Positions 25,101 to 33,600 of a DNA stretch of 64,000 nucleotides are shown piece after piece. The stretch covers positions 1 through 64,000 of the forward strand of contig NZ_JAIXSV010000057.1 in assembly GCF_027484505.1 (NCBI RefSeq), read 5' to 3'. Source of the stretch: Asticcacaulis sp. (GTDB lineage: Bacteria; Pseudomonadota; Alphaproteobacteria; Caulobacterales; Caulobacteraceae). Made by a program: the position numbers and the translations under genes. The first letter of the stretch is position 1. Each line of letters opens with the position of its first letter. The notes beneath the pieces are model-generated. The model searched no databases. It had not been told where the DNA came from and saw nothing but the letters and a program-made list of their open reading frames with translations.

Positions 25101-28100
25101 ACGGTAGCGCCAACAGCGACGTCCAGGACACGATCGATACCCCACCTCTCAGTATTGTAGGCGTCCATCACTCCATCACGCTCGAAGACGTTCATAATCG
25201 CCTTCAGCTCCGACAACGCATCACCGACCGGAGTGCCACCTCGCCTGGCGCGGCCCATAAGATAACCAACAGTCCGTAGCCCGCTATCAAAGCGAGCCGG
25301 CAAGGTGTCCGATATCATCGACGGTCGCTTGGCGTCATGAAGCCATGTACGAAGTTCGGCGTCCAGAATGATCTGCCTAACGCACTCTTGGCTTTTTTCT
25401 AGGTCGCTGCATGCCGAGTCAAATATCTCAGGTTCTGAAACGCCATCGAAGAAAAGATGGGCCATATCGAGCCTAGATGAACGGGCGGACTCAAGCGCAG
25501 CATCCCTGCGTGTTCGCTCGCTAAGGAGATGAGCGGAATGAGATGCAAGATGCAAACATGCGATGTGCCTCGGCAGATCACCCTGTAATTTTGATCTGAA
25601 AGCGGTGAAACAGAGAAGATACGGGAGATTTTTCTCACTCAACCGTAATTCGCTCATCAACGATTGTGTGTCCGAATGTATATTCCGACCAATTTGGCCA
25701 GTTGCCGCATCTATCTTCAGCGTCTCCTGAAGGCCCGGCAGGTTAAACTCCATTCCCAATCGGTCTACGGGCGAGTGAAGTTTTTCAAGGATATCGACGA
25801 AGACCGCTGGCCTTATGAATGCAAGCGCGCGTCTTGCCCAGGCTCTTAGCTCATCCAGGCCACCGTGGGCATCGAAGGCTTCACTTCCGGTAAGTATAGC
25901 TACCGGTTCAAGCTCCCTAAAGAGTTTTGTCGCCTCGCTGATCGCTCCCGACCGCAGGTAGGCGTCAACGAGCTCGTACGTCTTTCCGGAGGTCATATAT
26001 CCGCTGGCGCCGTCAATCATGCCTTGCGCTGCAGAATCATCGCCAAGCTCGATGTAAGCCTCGAAAACGTTGTCTCCCAACGCCTCACATCTTTTACTAA
26101 TCTCAGTACGCGCCAGAATGGTCGAGAACACCAGCTCCGGCGATCGTAGGGCCACAGCGCTATTTAGCGCGAAATTTGAATCAATTCTAATCTCTTCGAT
26201 GCTTCGACCACTCAGAAACTGCGCGCGGAACTCGGCTGACGTGGCTATGTTAGCGACCCGTAAATGGTCCCCCGCGCGCGCGCGATACCGCAATTCCAGC
26301 CAACGTTGAGGGTCACCTGCTTCGGCGGTTGACGCCTGTTCAGCCAGCTTGGTGTAGATCGCAGCCACTCGATCTCCGTCCCTCACGCCGTGTCGCATTG
26401 CGCATTGCTCAAGGAGATAAAGCCTGAAGCTATTGTGAAAAACCGACCAGGCCAGATCGGAATTTCTCAAGATCAAGTGTCTGGCTGCGCGCCACGCAGC
26501 ATCCGTCGGCACCTCGCCCACCAGACGATCGAGGGACTTCGGGCTTATGAAGCCTTCCGAAAATGCAAGGAAAGATAACGCCTCTTTCGCCTTATCGTCA
26601 CCTTGCAAATCACTCCACATGGCTTGGTAATAGGCCTCAATGTCACCTTCATACGCCGGGCCCGATTCTAGCCAATTTTCCCGCTCTTCAGCCGTATCCA
26701 GGGCTAGCAGCGCCTCCATAGCGTACCGCGTCGACAACGGATGTCCGGCTGTTCGGCTAAACAACTGCTTTCGATTGACATCGACAGGGAGCCCCATATC
26801 ACTTGCGAGAGCGATCACTGCCTCAGCACTCAGTGGAGCGACGACAATATTCCTGCTTTCGGCCTGCGCCTCATCCTGCACGGCTGGCGGCAGGCCAGGA
26901 AGATCGAGTCGCTGCGACCCGAGTAAGATTAGAACACCTTCGGGTAACGACTGGGGCTGAGGCAGCTCTTTAAGCAGAGACGTACCCGGCTGTTCTTCCC
27001 TCGGCACATGATCAAGACCATCCACGACGACAAGCGTTACAATCCCCTCCGTCGCGTAGCGTTCACCGGCCTCACCCAACAGTTCCTCGAGTTGCGCCCT
27101 CAATTCGGAAAGATCGGTACCCGTGAACGTATCCTCTCCATGACCCAACTGTTTGAACTGAACTACCAAGTCGTGGAGAAAGCTCGAAGCCTCGGCGCGC
27201 CCTAAGCCATGCCGTTCTGAAGGCAAATACGCAAGATAGTTTACAATCTGGAGTTTGGACGTCGGTCTCAAACCATTGGCCAGCATGGTTGATTTGCCCG
27301 AACCGGGCGGGCCAAGCAATGAAAGATATCCTTTGGAGTGACTTGCAATTGCCGCTTCCAACGCAGCCTGTGTCTTTTCGTTTGTTTCGTAGAACGCGCT
27401 AACGGGAAAGGCATGCGAATGTTTGAGCGTGAAGACATCGCGCCATTCCAAGCGAGACATCAGTTCTGAACGCGTCCACCGGTCCTTTTGCCGTTCTGTT
27501 GCAATGAGTTCAGGTAGCGCGGCTGCCAACCGCTTCAAGCGATTGGCGTCGGGTGCCCGTACCACTCCGAACCCCAGCCCTCGGCTGTCGCCACTCGTTA
27601 CAAACCGAAGATTTCGCCATAGAGAGAGGAACGCCACTTCCTCTAATTTGGAGCAATGAAATAATTCGTCGACAAATGAACCAAATGGAGAAGCACGCCA
27701 CTGCGATAAATCCCACGCCAGGCGATTTGCGGCGTGGGCGTTCAGGAAGTCCTGCGACGATACCTGCGCCTCCAAGCCAATCCTGTCGTGGGATCTGGGA
27801 ACATCATCGGTCGCGTACACTACTTCCACAGGTATGTTGTGATGCTGAGAAGTGAGCCGTAACCAACTATCGACTATTTTCTCCCAAAGCCCTGCCTCTC
27901 CAAGCAGCAAGGTTCGCAGCCCAAACTCCTCCGGATGTTGGCTTGTTTTCAACTGATATGCGACAACTTGCGCTTCTAAGCCGAGAACGATATCGTCAAA
28001 CGCGCCTGCTCCGCGATCAGCCAGGCCTACCCATCGCAACGTACCTGAGGCGATAGCCTGATACAGGAGACGGGCTCCCATCGCGTACTGCGGGACATAC

Positions 28101-28240
28101 CCGCCCATGGCACGGCGTTCACCTTCACCCGATGGGACTTTTCGCCGCCCCCGCTTTAAAGACTGAACTTCAGCTTTCACCAAAACGCCACGCCTTTCCG
28201 CTCGATTCTTAGCCTGTAGTTTAATCCCGGCGAAACTCAT
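22178..28240 (-). CDS. Nuclease-STAND NTPase, Avs-like antiviral candidate
   Basis: A 2020-residue protein. Near the N-terminus 'GAFDDIVLG' (Asp82-Asp83) and 'AYQLKTS' (Gln96-x-Lys98) form the core of a Cap4/DUF4297-type PD-(D/E)XK DNase domain (about 50-230). A STAND NTPase module follows, with Walker A GPPGSGKST (310-318) and Walker B 'TLVVVDGLDHV' (about 402-412). The last about 1400 residues are helical and repeat-like, suited to recognising a target protein. This order (nuclease, STAND, large sensor) is that of Avs3-type antiviral proteins, which sense a phage protein and then cut DNA. The start at 28240 gives an extra basic 45 residues; the Met45 start would also work. Which phage protein it might sense cannot be predicted. 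Confidence 0.75.
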   Translation of the reverse strand: MSFAGIKLQAKNRAERRGVLVKAEVQSLKRGRRKVPSGEGERRAMGGYVPQYAMGARLLYQAIASGTLRWVGLADRGAGAFDDIVLGLEAQVVAYQLKTSQHPEEFGLRTLLLGEAGLWEKIVDSWLRLTSQHHNIPVEVVYATDDVPRSHDRIGLEAQVSSQDFLNAHAANRLAWDLSQWRASPFGSFVDELFHCSKLEEVAFLSLWRNLRFVTSGDSRGLGFGVVRAPDANRLKRLAAALPELIATERQKDRWTRSELMSRLEWRDVFTLKHSHAFPVSAFYETNEKTQAALEAAIASHSKGYLSLLGPPGSGKSTMLANGLRPTSKLQIVNYLAYLPSERHGLGRAEASSFLHDLVVQFKQLGHGEDTFTGTDLSELRAQLEELLGEAGERYATEGIVTLVVVDGLDHVPREEQPGTSLLKELPQPQSLPEGVLILLGSQRLDLPGLPPAVQDEAQAESRNIVVAPLSAEAVIALASDMGLPVDVNRKQLFSRTAGHPLSTRYAMEALLALDTAEERENWLESGPAYEGDIEAYYQAMWSDLQGDDKAKEALSFLAFSEGFISPKSLDRLVGEVPTDAAWRAARHLILRNSDLAWSVFHNSFRLYLLEQCAMRHGVRDGDRVAAIYTKLAEQASTAEAGDPQRWLELRYRARAGDHLRVANIATSAEFRAQFLSGRSIEEIRIDSNFALNSAVALRSPELVFSTILARTEISKRCEALGDNVFEAYIELGDDSAAQGMIDGASGYMTSGKTYELVDAYLRSGAISEATKLFRELEPVAILTGSEAFDAHGGLDELRAWARRALAFIRPAVFVDILEKLHSPVDRLGMEFNLPGLQETLKIDAATGQIGRNIHSDTQSLMSELRLSEKNLPYLLCFTAFRSKLQGDLPRHIACLHLASHSAHLLSERTRRDAALESARSSRLDMAHLFFDGVSEPEIFDSACSDLEKSQECVRQIILDAELRTWLHDAKRPSMISDTLPARFDSGLRTVGYLMGRARRGGTPVGDALSELKAIMNVFERDGVMDAYNTERWGIDRVLDVAVGATVHAAGMHGVATFSSFTKTYDAALRRPNTRLGQPAVRRAYAEAAFQYDNDAEALIDRVGYQRGLAHTPQEQSGDAAEAAKLLAKIGQIEAARTMLEAVHEESLGYDLPAKKDPQYSVWAEVFERANSEQPSKRSSRMKVFAKLISGLSETEGRDAAGRLVSTMVREAVKGGSAMASAVIDLADETGRADWGTIVSSVSTAVAEVDPELATSAAAVWGRIGLPFAAEHIASPFPELIRSASGLEMQPITEVAVRCVETDAPQKRRIADLHEIAFFTTKYGKSIGNPALTRWREELPTPRSGSSPEDPFYLVETCAGIVHILRALDAEISKYGATRAFVKLLPNTAYLEAKAAFEEFSVLRDDARCIDALATRAFHEGDVETSRRLLKKLETATQQYASWGNGWSSDAKLRYHRLNVLISGEPARVAAFNGFVQDMILGYETADRLIPFLTDVFELFDVRLPWVTAWDLLSEHLTEYREYRMGSEVNLIEREDCDLPAVFADLMFRGVQTMATELVNMIRVLSVELLEIPVAHSIVRRLVDKLLAAGASYGSEAAQIIWEGRHAGAARAVFDGLVPKLIDSDDIYVRHIGLHLNGVWDLGLTQKHREVPKFYDLSLPESEEAYYFDPPPGFSDTSSGVVTDNSYALTWPLQQALEITAKASDFSLPQLRLRAATLMQRSGGISAFGSQQSKAQHDRLGRLELQMPWRKLAVAAAFTAMREVIGELDSAGAIDRDALPVLLAFTSSFPLGLTSCVPNVRPKGILTPKIERSFSQSDLKEWLTLADKDLILPKLPGSLIVAAVATSRCQSHRAIWSVDQYYGPGEAAASTFQEQFSLLPSVIPLEHFIPRYEGVASGGVVRISCMSPGNFVFPTLCPVLLKKLGWQHDPCDPFTFLDAKGAKAGATVIWRDGGVRTNFHEARVCREGAFLAIDLQHVEVLNALALSPRVITSWRTHSDNGKTTISIASRNVKSDELQLL

Positions 28241-28512
28241 GGATCAACTATTGCAAGCGGTCGGACACCAACTGCGACAGTCTGAAACTGCGCGTGATTT
28301 TAAGTGAAACTTAGCGCGCCCGCAGCTCGTTATTAAACCTTCTCAAGCGGCGCTGCGGTCATATAGAATTGCGCCGCCTCCGCAAAGGTCTGCGGTTAAG
28401 GTATTGCAATCGCAGGTCGGCTGGCAAAAGATCAAGCGGGCAAAAGGCGACATCCGGTCGCGAGAAATACCTGAAGCCGACCAAATGACTATTACTTGCA
28501 GGGAGTATCGAC
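28241..28512. promoter_or_regulatory. Shared divergent intergenic region
   Basis: It separates the STAND gene (minus) from the 267-residue gene (plus) and must hold both promoters. The plus-strand gene has AGGGAG 8 bases before its GTG. No strong promoter consensus or operator could be picked out by eye. Confidence 0.3.
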
Positions 28513-29316
28513 GTGGTATCCCCACACACCGACTCAATTGACTCACCTCTAGACAGCGAACAAATGGCAAATCGCTTGCTGGAGCAGGCGTTTGAACTGT
28601 GGATCATTCCAGAGGTCGAAGCCCGGCGCGCGGCCGGCCGTTTACCCGACGATTTTCAGCTCAATATGGCTCAGCGAATCCAGAGGCCAGACGGCACGAA
28701 CCTCACCCGTTTGAATGACGAAGTGCGCGGATTGATGCAGGTTGGGCCGATACCCGGCGCCGCAATTGGGGACGACGCGTATCTAGATCAGATAACCAGC
28801 ATCCATAGTTTCGACCTTATAGATGAGGACCTCGACAGTGGCCACTGTACGGTCATCAGGCTGAATGGCAGGTGGTTCACCAGTTTCAACTTTCTCACCC
28901 ATCGTGCGCGTTGCCTAGATCTTTTGGACAAAGCCAAGCAGTTCTTAAAAGCTGCGCAGGATAGTATCGCACGGGGTCATTCGGCGGTAGCGGTGGATAC
29001 ACTTTTCAGCGCGTGCGAACTGGTATCCAAGGCAGAACTTGTTTCGTCACATATGCTAAAAATGGACTCGAAATCTCACGGACAAATCGCAAGCTCGCTC
29101 AATAACTGGCGAAAGCTGGGAAACATCGAGGGCGCTTTTGTTGATCTGTTCAACCGCTTGGGTCAGCTTAGACCCCGATACCGATATGACGCGGTGTTTT
29201 CCGAACTTACACCCATTTCATCAGATGATCTCGACTTGGTCGACGCCATGATTCAAGATGGTATTGCAAAGGTATCGCCGCACCGCCCGCGGGATCGAAG
29301 TGAGTCTGTCGACTAG
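28513..29316 (+). CDS. Uncharacterised 267-residue protein, divergent from the STAND gene
   Basis: It starts at GTG behind AGGGAG. I do not recognise the family. Residues 25-60 ('QAFELWIIPEVEARRAAGRL') look helical, 80-145 mixed, and 150-250 strongly helical ('SAVAVDTLFSACELVSKAEL'), with a four-helix feel like HEPN proteins, but the HEPN RNase motif Arg-x4-6-His is not present. It has no signal peptide or membrane segment. The divergent placement next to a probable defence NTPase makes an accessory or regulatory role possible. It ends 10 bases before the stop of the conjugation operon's last gene, convergently. Confidence 0.5.
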   Translation: MVSPHTDSIDSPLDSEQMANRLLEQAFELWIIPEVEARRAAGRLPDDFQLNMAQRIQRPDGTNLTRLNDEVRGLMQVGPIPGAAIGDDAYLDQITSIHSFDLIDEDLDSGHCTVIRLNGRWFTSFNFLTHRARCLDLLDKAKQFLKAAQDSIARGHSAVAVDTLFSACELVSKAELVSSHMLKMDSKSHGQIASSLNNWRKLGNIEGAFVDLFNRLGQLRPRYRYDAVFSELTPISSDDLDLVDAMIQDGIAKVSPHRPRDRSESVD

Positions 29317-29325
29317 CAACGGGGT

Positions 29326-29535
29326 CTATTTTCCGGATCGGGTAAAGCTTTTATCGCTCGCGATAAAAGCCTCCAGCATAAATGGAATTAGGTCAACGAC
29401 CTGCTCCGCTGACCCGTAGGTCGCCTCATAGATGTCCGCGTACGCTTTCAGGGCTTGGTTCAGTTCCGCTCCGATGGTGATGGTTAGTTTGACCGGTGTC
29501 CGGTCCGGCAGCTTTGCCAGCTTGAGATCAGCCAT
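29326..29535 (-). CDS. DUF2274 protein of the conjugation operon
   Basis: The 69-residue protein matches DUF2274: 'KLPDRTPVKLTITI', 'LNQALKAYADIYEATYG' and 'VVDLIPFMLEAFIASD'. The family is nearly always the last gene after trbI in alphaproteobacterial Trb-type mobile elements; its role is unknown. The start overlaps the trbI end by 8 bases, so translation is coupled. Confidence 0.85.
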   Translation of the reverse strand: MADLKLAKLPDRTPVKLTITIGAELNQALKAYADIYEATYGSAEQVVDLIPFMLEAFIASDKSFTRSGK

Positions 29536-30715
29536 GGTCGATCCCTCCCCTATATGGTCTCATGATCAGGTCTTTGTGGACAATGACGCGCACCGGCCAA
29601 CCCGGCCGAACGGTGATCGATGGCCGGATATTCAAGGCTTTCTCGACCATGCGCTGACCCGCCTGATTGGCGGTGTCGCGCGTGGCGTCACGGAACGCGC
29701 GCACCAGATCACTGTCGCTTTCGACCAGCCCGCTATGGGATGTCAGTCCCAGAAGTGTCGACAAGCTCACGCCTTTGAGAAGGCTCCAAGTATGATAATC
29801 GACGCTATCGGCGAGGCCAGCGTAGCCATGAGTGTCCGTCGCCGGCAGGTTGTCAATTTCGAGGGAAGAGCCGTCCGGCAGGATCAGACGCTTCCACACG
29901 ACCAGCGCGCGTGACTGGCCGAAGGCCACCTGATCATCGTACTGGCCCAACAGCCGCGTCCCCGGCGGGATCAGAAGATGCTTGCCCGAAACGGTATCGT
30001 AGATGGGCTGGGTCACCTGCGCGATGACGAAGCCCGGCAGATCGGATTTCAGGCCGGTCACGAGGCTAGCCGAGATCACCGTGCCCGCCATCACCTGATA
30101 GGGTGAGGCCGGCGTCTCCAGTTTGTGGCTGTTGTAGATCCCGCCATAGCCTTTACGGTCGACGAACTCGGGTTTGCCAGTCGGGGTGACGTAGAAGGCG
30201 CCGGCGGGAACCGCCGGTGTTGGAACTTCCGAAGGCATGACATCCGGGACCGGCACCTGTTCGGCGGCCGGTGCGATTCGCGGCGCCACGTGGAAGAACA
30301 CACTACTGACCGCGGTCGGGGGCGTGCCTCCACTTCCATCGGCGCGACCGGTTTGAACCGCCTGCACCTGTCCCCGCTGGCGCTCAAGAATAGGGCCCCC
30401 TAAGTCACCCGGTAGTGGCGGACCGAGCACCGGGACGTCGTCCGGAATCTGATCGTAGGCCTGAGGCAGGTTGGCGAGCGTCTCCGGCCTGGCCTTCTGG
30501 GTATCGGCCGCCTTGTCCGGATTGAAGGTTTCCGGCTGGGTAACGACTTTTGGTACCGACGCGCCGAGCGCCAGCCACGTCACGCCGAAGAGGGAGACGC
30601 AGGCCACCGCGGTCGAGGCCACCAGCACATGGCGCTTGAAGCGCACGACGCGCCGGGGTTGGGCGCGCAGAACCAGGGTTTCGGGATCGACCTTTTGGGA
30701 AGCAGCGTCAGTCAT
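29528..30715 (-). CDS. trbI: TrbI, VirB10-like conjugation channel protein
   Basis: I set the start at ATG 30715, giving 395 residues, because the frame overlaps the trbG end by 8 bases and the protein then begins with a short cytoplasmic tail and one membrane helix ('VLVASTAVACVSLFGVTWLA', about 30-50). A Pro-rich periplasmic stretch follows, then the VirB10 beta-barrel domain ('YQVMAGTVISASLVTGLKSD', 'LLIPPGTRLLGQYD', 'DHGYAGL'-like 'DTHGYAGLADSVD'). It spans both membranes and links the inner-membrane ATPases to the outer-membrane pore of the type IV secretion system. Length and order are normal. Confidence 0.92.
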   Translation of the reverse strand: MTDAASQKVDPETLVLRAQPRRVVRFKRHVLVASTAVACVSLFGVTWLALGASVPKVVTQPETFNPDKAADTQKARPETLANLPQAYDQIPDDVPVLGPPLPGDLGGPILERQRGQVQAVQTGRADGSGGTPPTAVSSVFFHVAPRIAPAAEQVPVPDVMPSEVPTPAVPAGAFYVTPTGKPEFVDRKGYGGIYNSHKLETPASPYQVMAGTVISASLVTGLKSDLPGFVIAQVTQPIYDTVSGKHLLIPPGTRLLGQYDDQVAFGQSRALVVWKRLILPDGSSLEIDNLPATDTHGYAGLADSVDYHTWSLLKGVSLSTLLGLTSHSGLVESDSDLVRAFRDATRDTANQAGQRMVEKALNIRPSITVRPGWPVRVIVHKDLIMRPYRGGIDHG

Positions 30716-31580
30716 GACGACCTCCCGCATCCTTTGGTGCCGACACCCCTGTACGGGCGATGCGGACGACCGATTGCCGCTTCCCGCCCAGACGCAATTC
30801 AGCGGCAGAGAACAGGGTGTCGGCGATATAGTACCGACCCTGAACGCGGTAGTTGAGCAGATCGGCCTTGCCGTCCGCGCCCACAGCAAATAGCGGCGGT
30901 GCCTCCCCCGATCCAATATCCGCCGGGAACTCGATATAGACCTTTTGACCGTCGTCGAAGGCCCGGACCGGTCGCCACTCCGGCTTGTCACCGGTTATCG
31001 TGTAGGTGAACCGAAGGTTTTCCAACGGCAGACCTACCACGATTGGCGCCGGTGCGGCGACCGATGCCGGCGGCAGGTCGACCTTTCGCGTCAATGCTTG
31101 ATCTTGGGGGTAGCGCCAGCTCACCGCCGCCATCGCTGTAACCTGAGTGCTCTCCAGTTGCAGACGATAGGTGCGGCGATCCGTGGTTATGATCAGGTTG
31201 GTCCGCAGGCCCGCGGTATAGGGCTTGACGAGGATATGGGTCTGCCGCCCCTCTCCCGTACCGCTGGTCGTATCGCCGATGACCCAGCGCGCTGTGTCGC
31301 CGGCTGAGACCGAGATCAGGCTTTCACCGGGCTGGAGCACGATGTCGCTGACCTTGTCGGGCGCTGTGAACAGTCGATAGATCGTGCCGTCATTGAAGGT
31401 GTAGACCTGAACGGCATTGAGATAGTTGCCGGTCTCCGGGCCTTGGGTTGCGGACGCATTGGCAACCTGTATCGCCCGCGCGGTCGGGGAGACCTTTTGC
31501 GCAGCTTTAGCCTCTGCCACCGTAGGCGAGATAAGGGTGAGGCAAGACCCGGCGAGGCAGGTCAGAACAAGGGCTCTCAT
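30708..31580 (-). CDS. trbG: TrbG, VirB9-like outer-membrane pore component
   Basis: The 290-residue protein has a signal peptide (residues 1-24) and the VirB9/TrbG domains: N-terminal 'VYTFNDGTIYRLFTAPDKVS' and C-terminal 'YTITGDKPEWRPVRAFDDG', 'KVYIEFP' and 'VVRIARTG'. It is a periplasmic and outer-membrane subunit of the mating channel that binds TrbI. Overlaps of a few bases with trbF and trbI show tight coupling. Confidence 0.92.
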   Translation of the reverse strand: MRALVLTCLAGSCLTLISPTVAEAKAAQKVSPTARAIQVANASATQGPETGNYLNAVQVYTFNDGTIYRLFTAPDKVSDIVLQPGESLISVSAGDTARWVIGDTTSGTGEGRQTHILVKPYTAGLRTNLIITTDRRTYRLQLESTQVTAMAAVSWRYPQDQALTRKVDLPPASVAAPAPIVVGLPLENLRFTYTITGDKPEWRPVRAFDDGQKVYIEFPADIGSGEAPPLFAVGADGKADLLNYRVQGRYYIADTLFSAAELRLGGKRQSVVRIARTGVSAPKDAGGRHD

Positions 31581-32323
31581 GGCTGTACTCCTTCTGAGGA
31601 CGGCGTGGTCATGGCGACGACGGGGGGCTTGATCTCCGGTCCGCCATAGTCCTGAGACCAGGACAGGTCGGTGACGTAGAGACCGAGCGGGTTCTTGCGC
31701 AGGACGTCCTCACGCCTGGGCAGGCTGTGCTGAACGCTGAGGATTGCGGTCCAGTGCGTTGTTTTCTCTGGCATTCCCCGCAGGTAGGTTTGTTCGCGCC
31801 ATTTGATCTGGAAAGCCTTTGGTGAGGCGCGCACCACGCTCAGGATCGAGACGGTGACGCTGCGTTCCCCGATACCGGCGAAGGGGTCATTGGCCTGAGC
31901 CTGGGCATTGAGGGCCTGCGCGGCGCGGTCGGTGGCGAAGGCATAGGCGTCGAGCCAGTTCTGACGGACCAGGACAGGATCGATGGACAGGGACCGGACG
32001 TTGGTGATGAAACGGGCCAGGAACCACGACACCTGAGCGTCGCTCGGCTCATACGTTTCAACGGCTGGTGCTACCGCCCTCACCCCGCCCTGCCCATCGA
32101 CCTCGATGACATAGGGGGTGACGCGGCTTTGCGAGGCGAGCCAAATCATCCCGCCGGCGAGACACAGCGACACCATAGAGGCGCCAAGGGCCATCAGCCG
32201 CCAATTGGCGGCCTGCGCCTGGCTCGTACCGATACGCGCGTCCCAAATCTGCGCGGCCTTCTGATAGGGGGTTTCGGGCGCAGGGCTGTCGCCGTAGCGC
32301 TGAACGGGGCGTTTAAACCGCAT
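31577..32323 (-). CDS. trbF: TrbF, VirB8-like inner-membrane scaffold
   Basis: At 248 residues it is of typical size. A single membrane helix ('LMALGASMVSLCLAGGMIWLA', about 43-63) is preceded by a cytoplasmic tail, and the periplasmic VirB8-like domain follows ('VSWFLARFITNVRSLSIDPV', 'WREQTYLRG', 'NPLGLYVTDLSWSQD'). It nucleates assembly of the mating channel. The stop overlaps the trbG start by 4 bases. Confidence 0.92.
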   Translation of the reverse strand: MRFKRPVQRYGDSPAPETPYQKAAQIWDARIGTSQAQAANWRLMALGASMVSLCLAGGMIWLASQSRVTPYVIEVDGQGGVRAVAPAVETYEPSDAQVSWFLARFITNVRSLSIDPVLVRQNWLDAYAFATDRAAQALNAQAQANDPFAGIGERSVTVSILSVVRASPKAFQIKWREQTYLRGMPEKTTHWTAILSVQHSLPRREDVLRKNPLGLYVTDLSWSQDYGGPEIKPPVVAMTTPSSEGVQP

Positions 32324-32326
32324 GGT

Positions 32327-33565
32327 CTACTCCTTTTGAGAGATGTCGGGGGTGGCAGAGGCAATAGGCTGGTCACCGGAGGCGATGGCGGTCTGAGCGG
32401 CGTGCAAATGACCGCCCAGGCGCTGCTCGCGCTGCATCTTTTTGGCCCAATCGGGTTGGGCCTGTTCGGCACCCTTGGCGGTTGATGCGCCAGAAGCCGC
32501 CGCACTGGCCCCACCTGAAGGGGAGGAAGATGCCGGAGGTGGCGGTGGCGGCGGGGGCGGTGGAGACACAGCGCCGCCCGAGCTCGAAGATCCACCTGAC
32601 GATCCGCCGGACCCGCCGCCCATGCTTGAGGCAGCCTGAACGGCCGAGGTGCTGCCCGCTGCGCCACCAGCAAGGCGTGCAGCCGCCATGGCCCCACCGC
32701 CCGCCAGCATGCCTGCGGCCGCAGCCGCGCCCACCGTGCCAAGCACAGCACCCGCCCCTAGTTGGGGGGCGCCGGATACGAGGCCTGAAGCGATACTGGG
32801 ACCGAAGATGCCGAGCCCCAGAAGGGTGAGCGACGCCAGGACCAGCGTCATGGTCTGGTTGATATCGGGCTCCGCCCCGTCCAGCGCGCCGACAAAGGTG
32901 GCGAAGAAACCTGACCCAATGCCGACGATCACGGCCAGCACCATGATCTTGATGCCTGAGGTCACGACATTGCCGAGCACCCGTTCGGCGAGGAAGGCCG
33001 TCTTGTTCCAGAAGGCGAAGGGCACCAGCACAAAGCCCGCCAGGCACGTCAGTTTGAACTCCAGCACGGTGATGAAGAGCTGGATGGCGAGGACGAAGAA
33101 GGCCAGCAGGACAATCAGCCAGGCAATCAGCAAGACGATAATGGTCAGGAGGTTGGCGAAGACCGTATCGAGACCCGTCAAGTCGGCCACCTGCTCCAGC
33201 AAGGGGTGCGCCGATTCGAACCCGATCCCGGCCAAGCGACCGGGTTTCAGGAGATCGCCGGCGGCGACTGTGCCGCCACTGGCATTCAGCCCCAGTTGCG
33301 TGAAGGACTGGTGGATCAGGTTAGCCAGGGATTGGAAGTTATTCAGGATGTAGGCGAAGGCCCCGATGTAGAGGACCTTCTTGATGAGCTTGCCGAACAG
33401 CTGGCTTTCTTCGTCCAGCACCCAGAACAGCGCGGCGATCGTGACGTCGATGGCGATCAGGAGGCTCGTCAGGCTGACAAGGTCGCCCCGGAGCAGACCG
33501 AAACCGGAGTCGATATAGGCGATGAAGGTCGCCAGAAAGGAATCGATGATGTTGAGATCGGTCAT
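32327..33565 (-). CDS. trbL: TrbL, VirB6-like polytopic inner-membrane protein
   Basis: The 412-residue product has at least five hydrophobic helices between residues 20 and 270 ('LLTIIVLLIAWLIVLLAFFV' is the clearest). The cytoplasmic C-terminus is rich in Gly, Ser and Pro, including ten prolines in a row, as is usual in TrbL. It forms part of the inner-membrane gate for DNA transfer. It follows trbJ after 35 bases, a gap too short for a trbK gene. Confidence 0.9.
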   Translation of the reverse strand: MTDLNIIDSFLATFIAYIDSGFGLLRGDLVSLTSLLIAIDVTIAALFWVLDEESQLFGKLIKKVLYIGAFAYILNNFQSLANLIHQSFTQLGLNASGGTVAAGDLLKPGRLAGIGFESAHPLLEQVADLTGLDTVFANLLTIIVLLIAWLIVLLAFFVLAIQLFITVLEFKLTCLAGFVLVPFAFWNKTAFLAERVLGNVVTSGIKIMVLAVIVGIGSGFFATFVGALDGAEPDINQTMTLVLASLTLLGLGIFGPSIASGLVSGAPQLGAGAVLGTVGAAAAAGMLAGGGAMAAARLAGGAAGSTSAVQAASSMGGGSGGSSGGSSSSGGAVSPPPPPPPPPPASSSPSGGASAAASGASTAKGAEQAQPDWAKKMQREQRLGGHLHAAQTAIASGDQPIASATPDISQKE

Positions 33566-33600
33566 GAGGAATACCCAGACAAGCGATTGATTTGTCGCGC

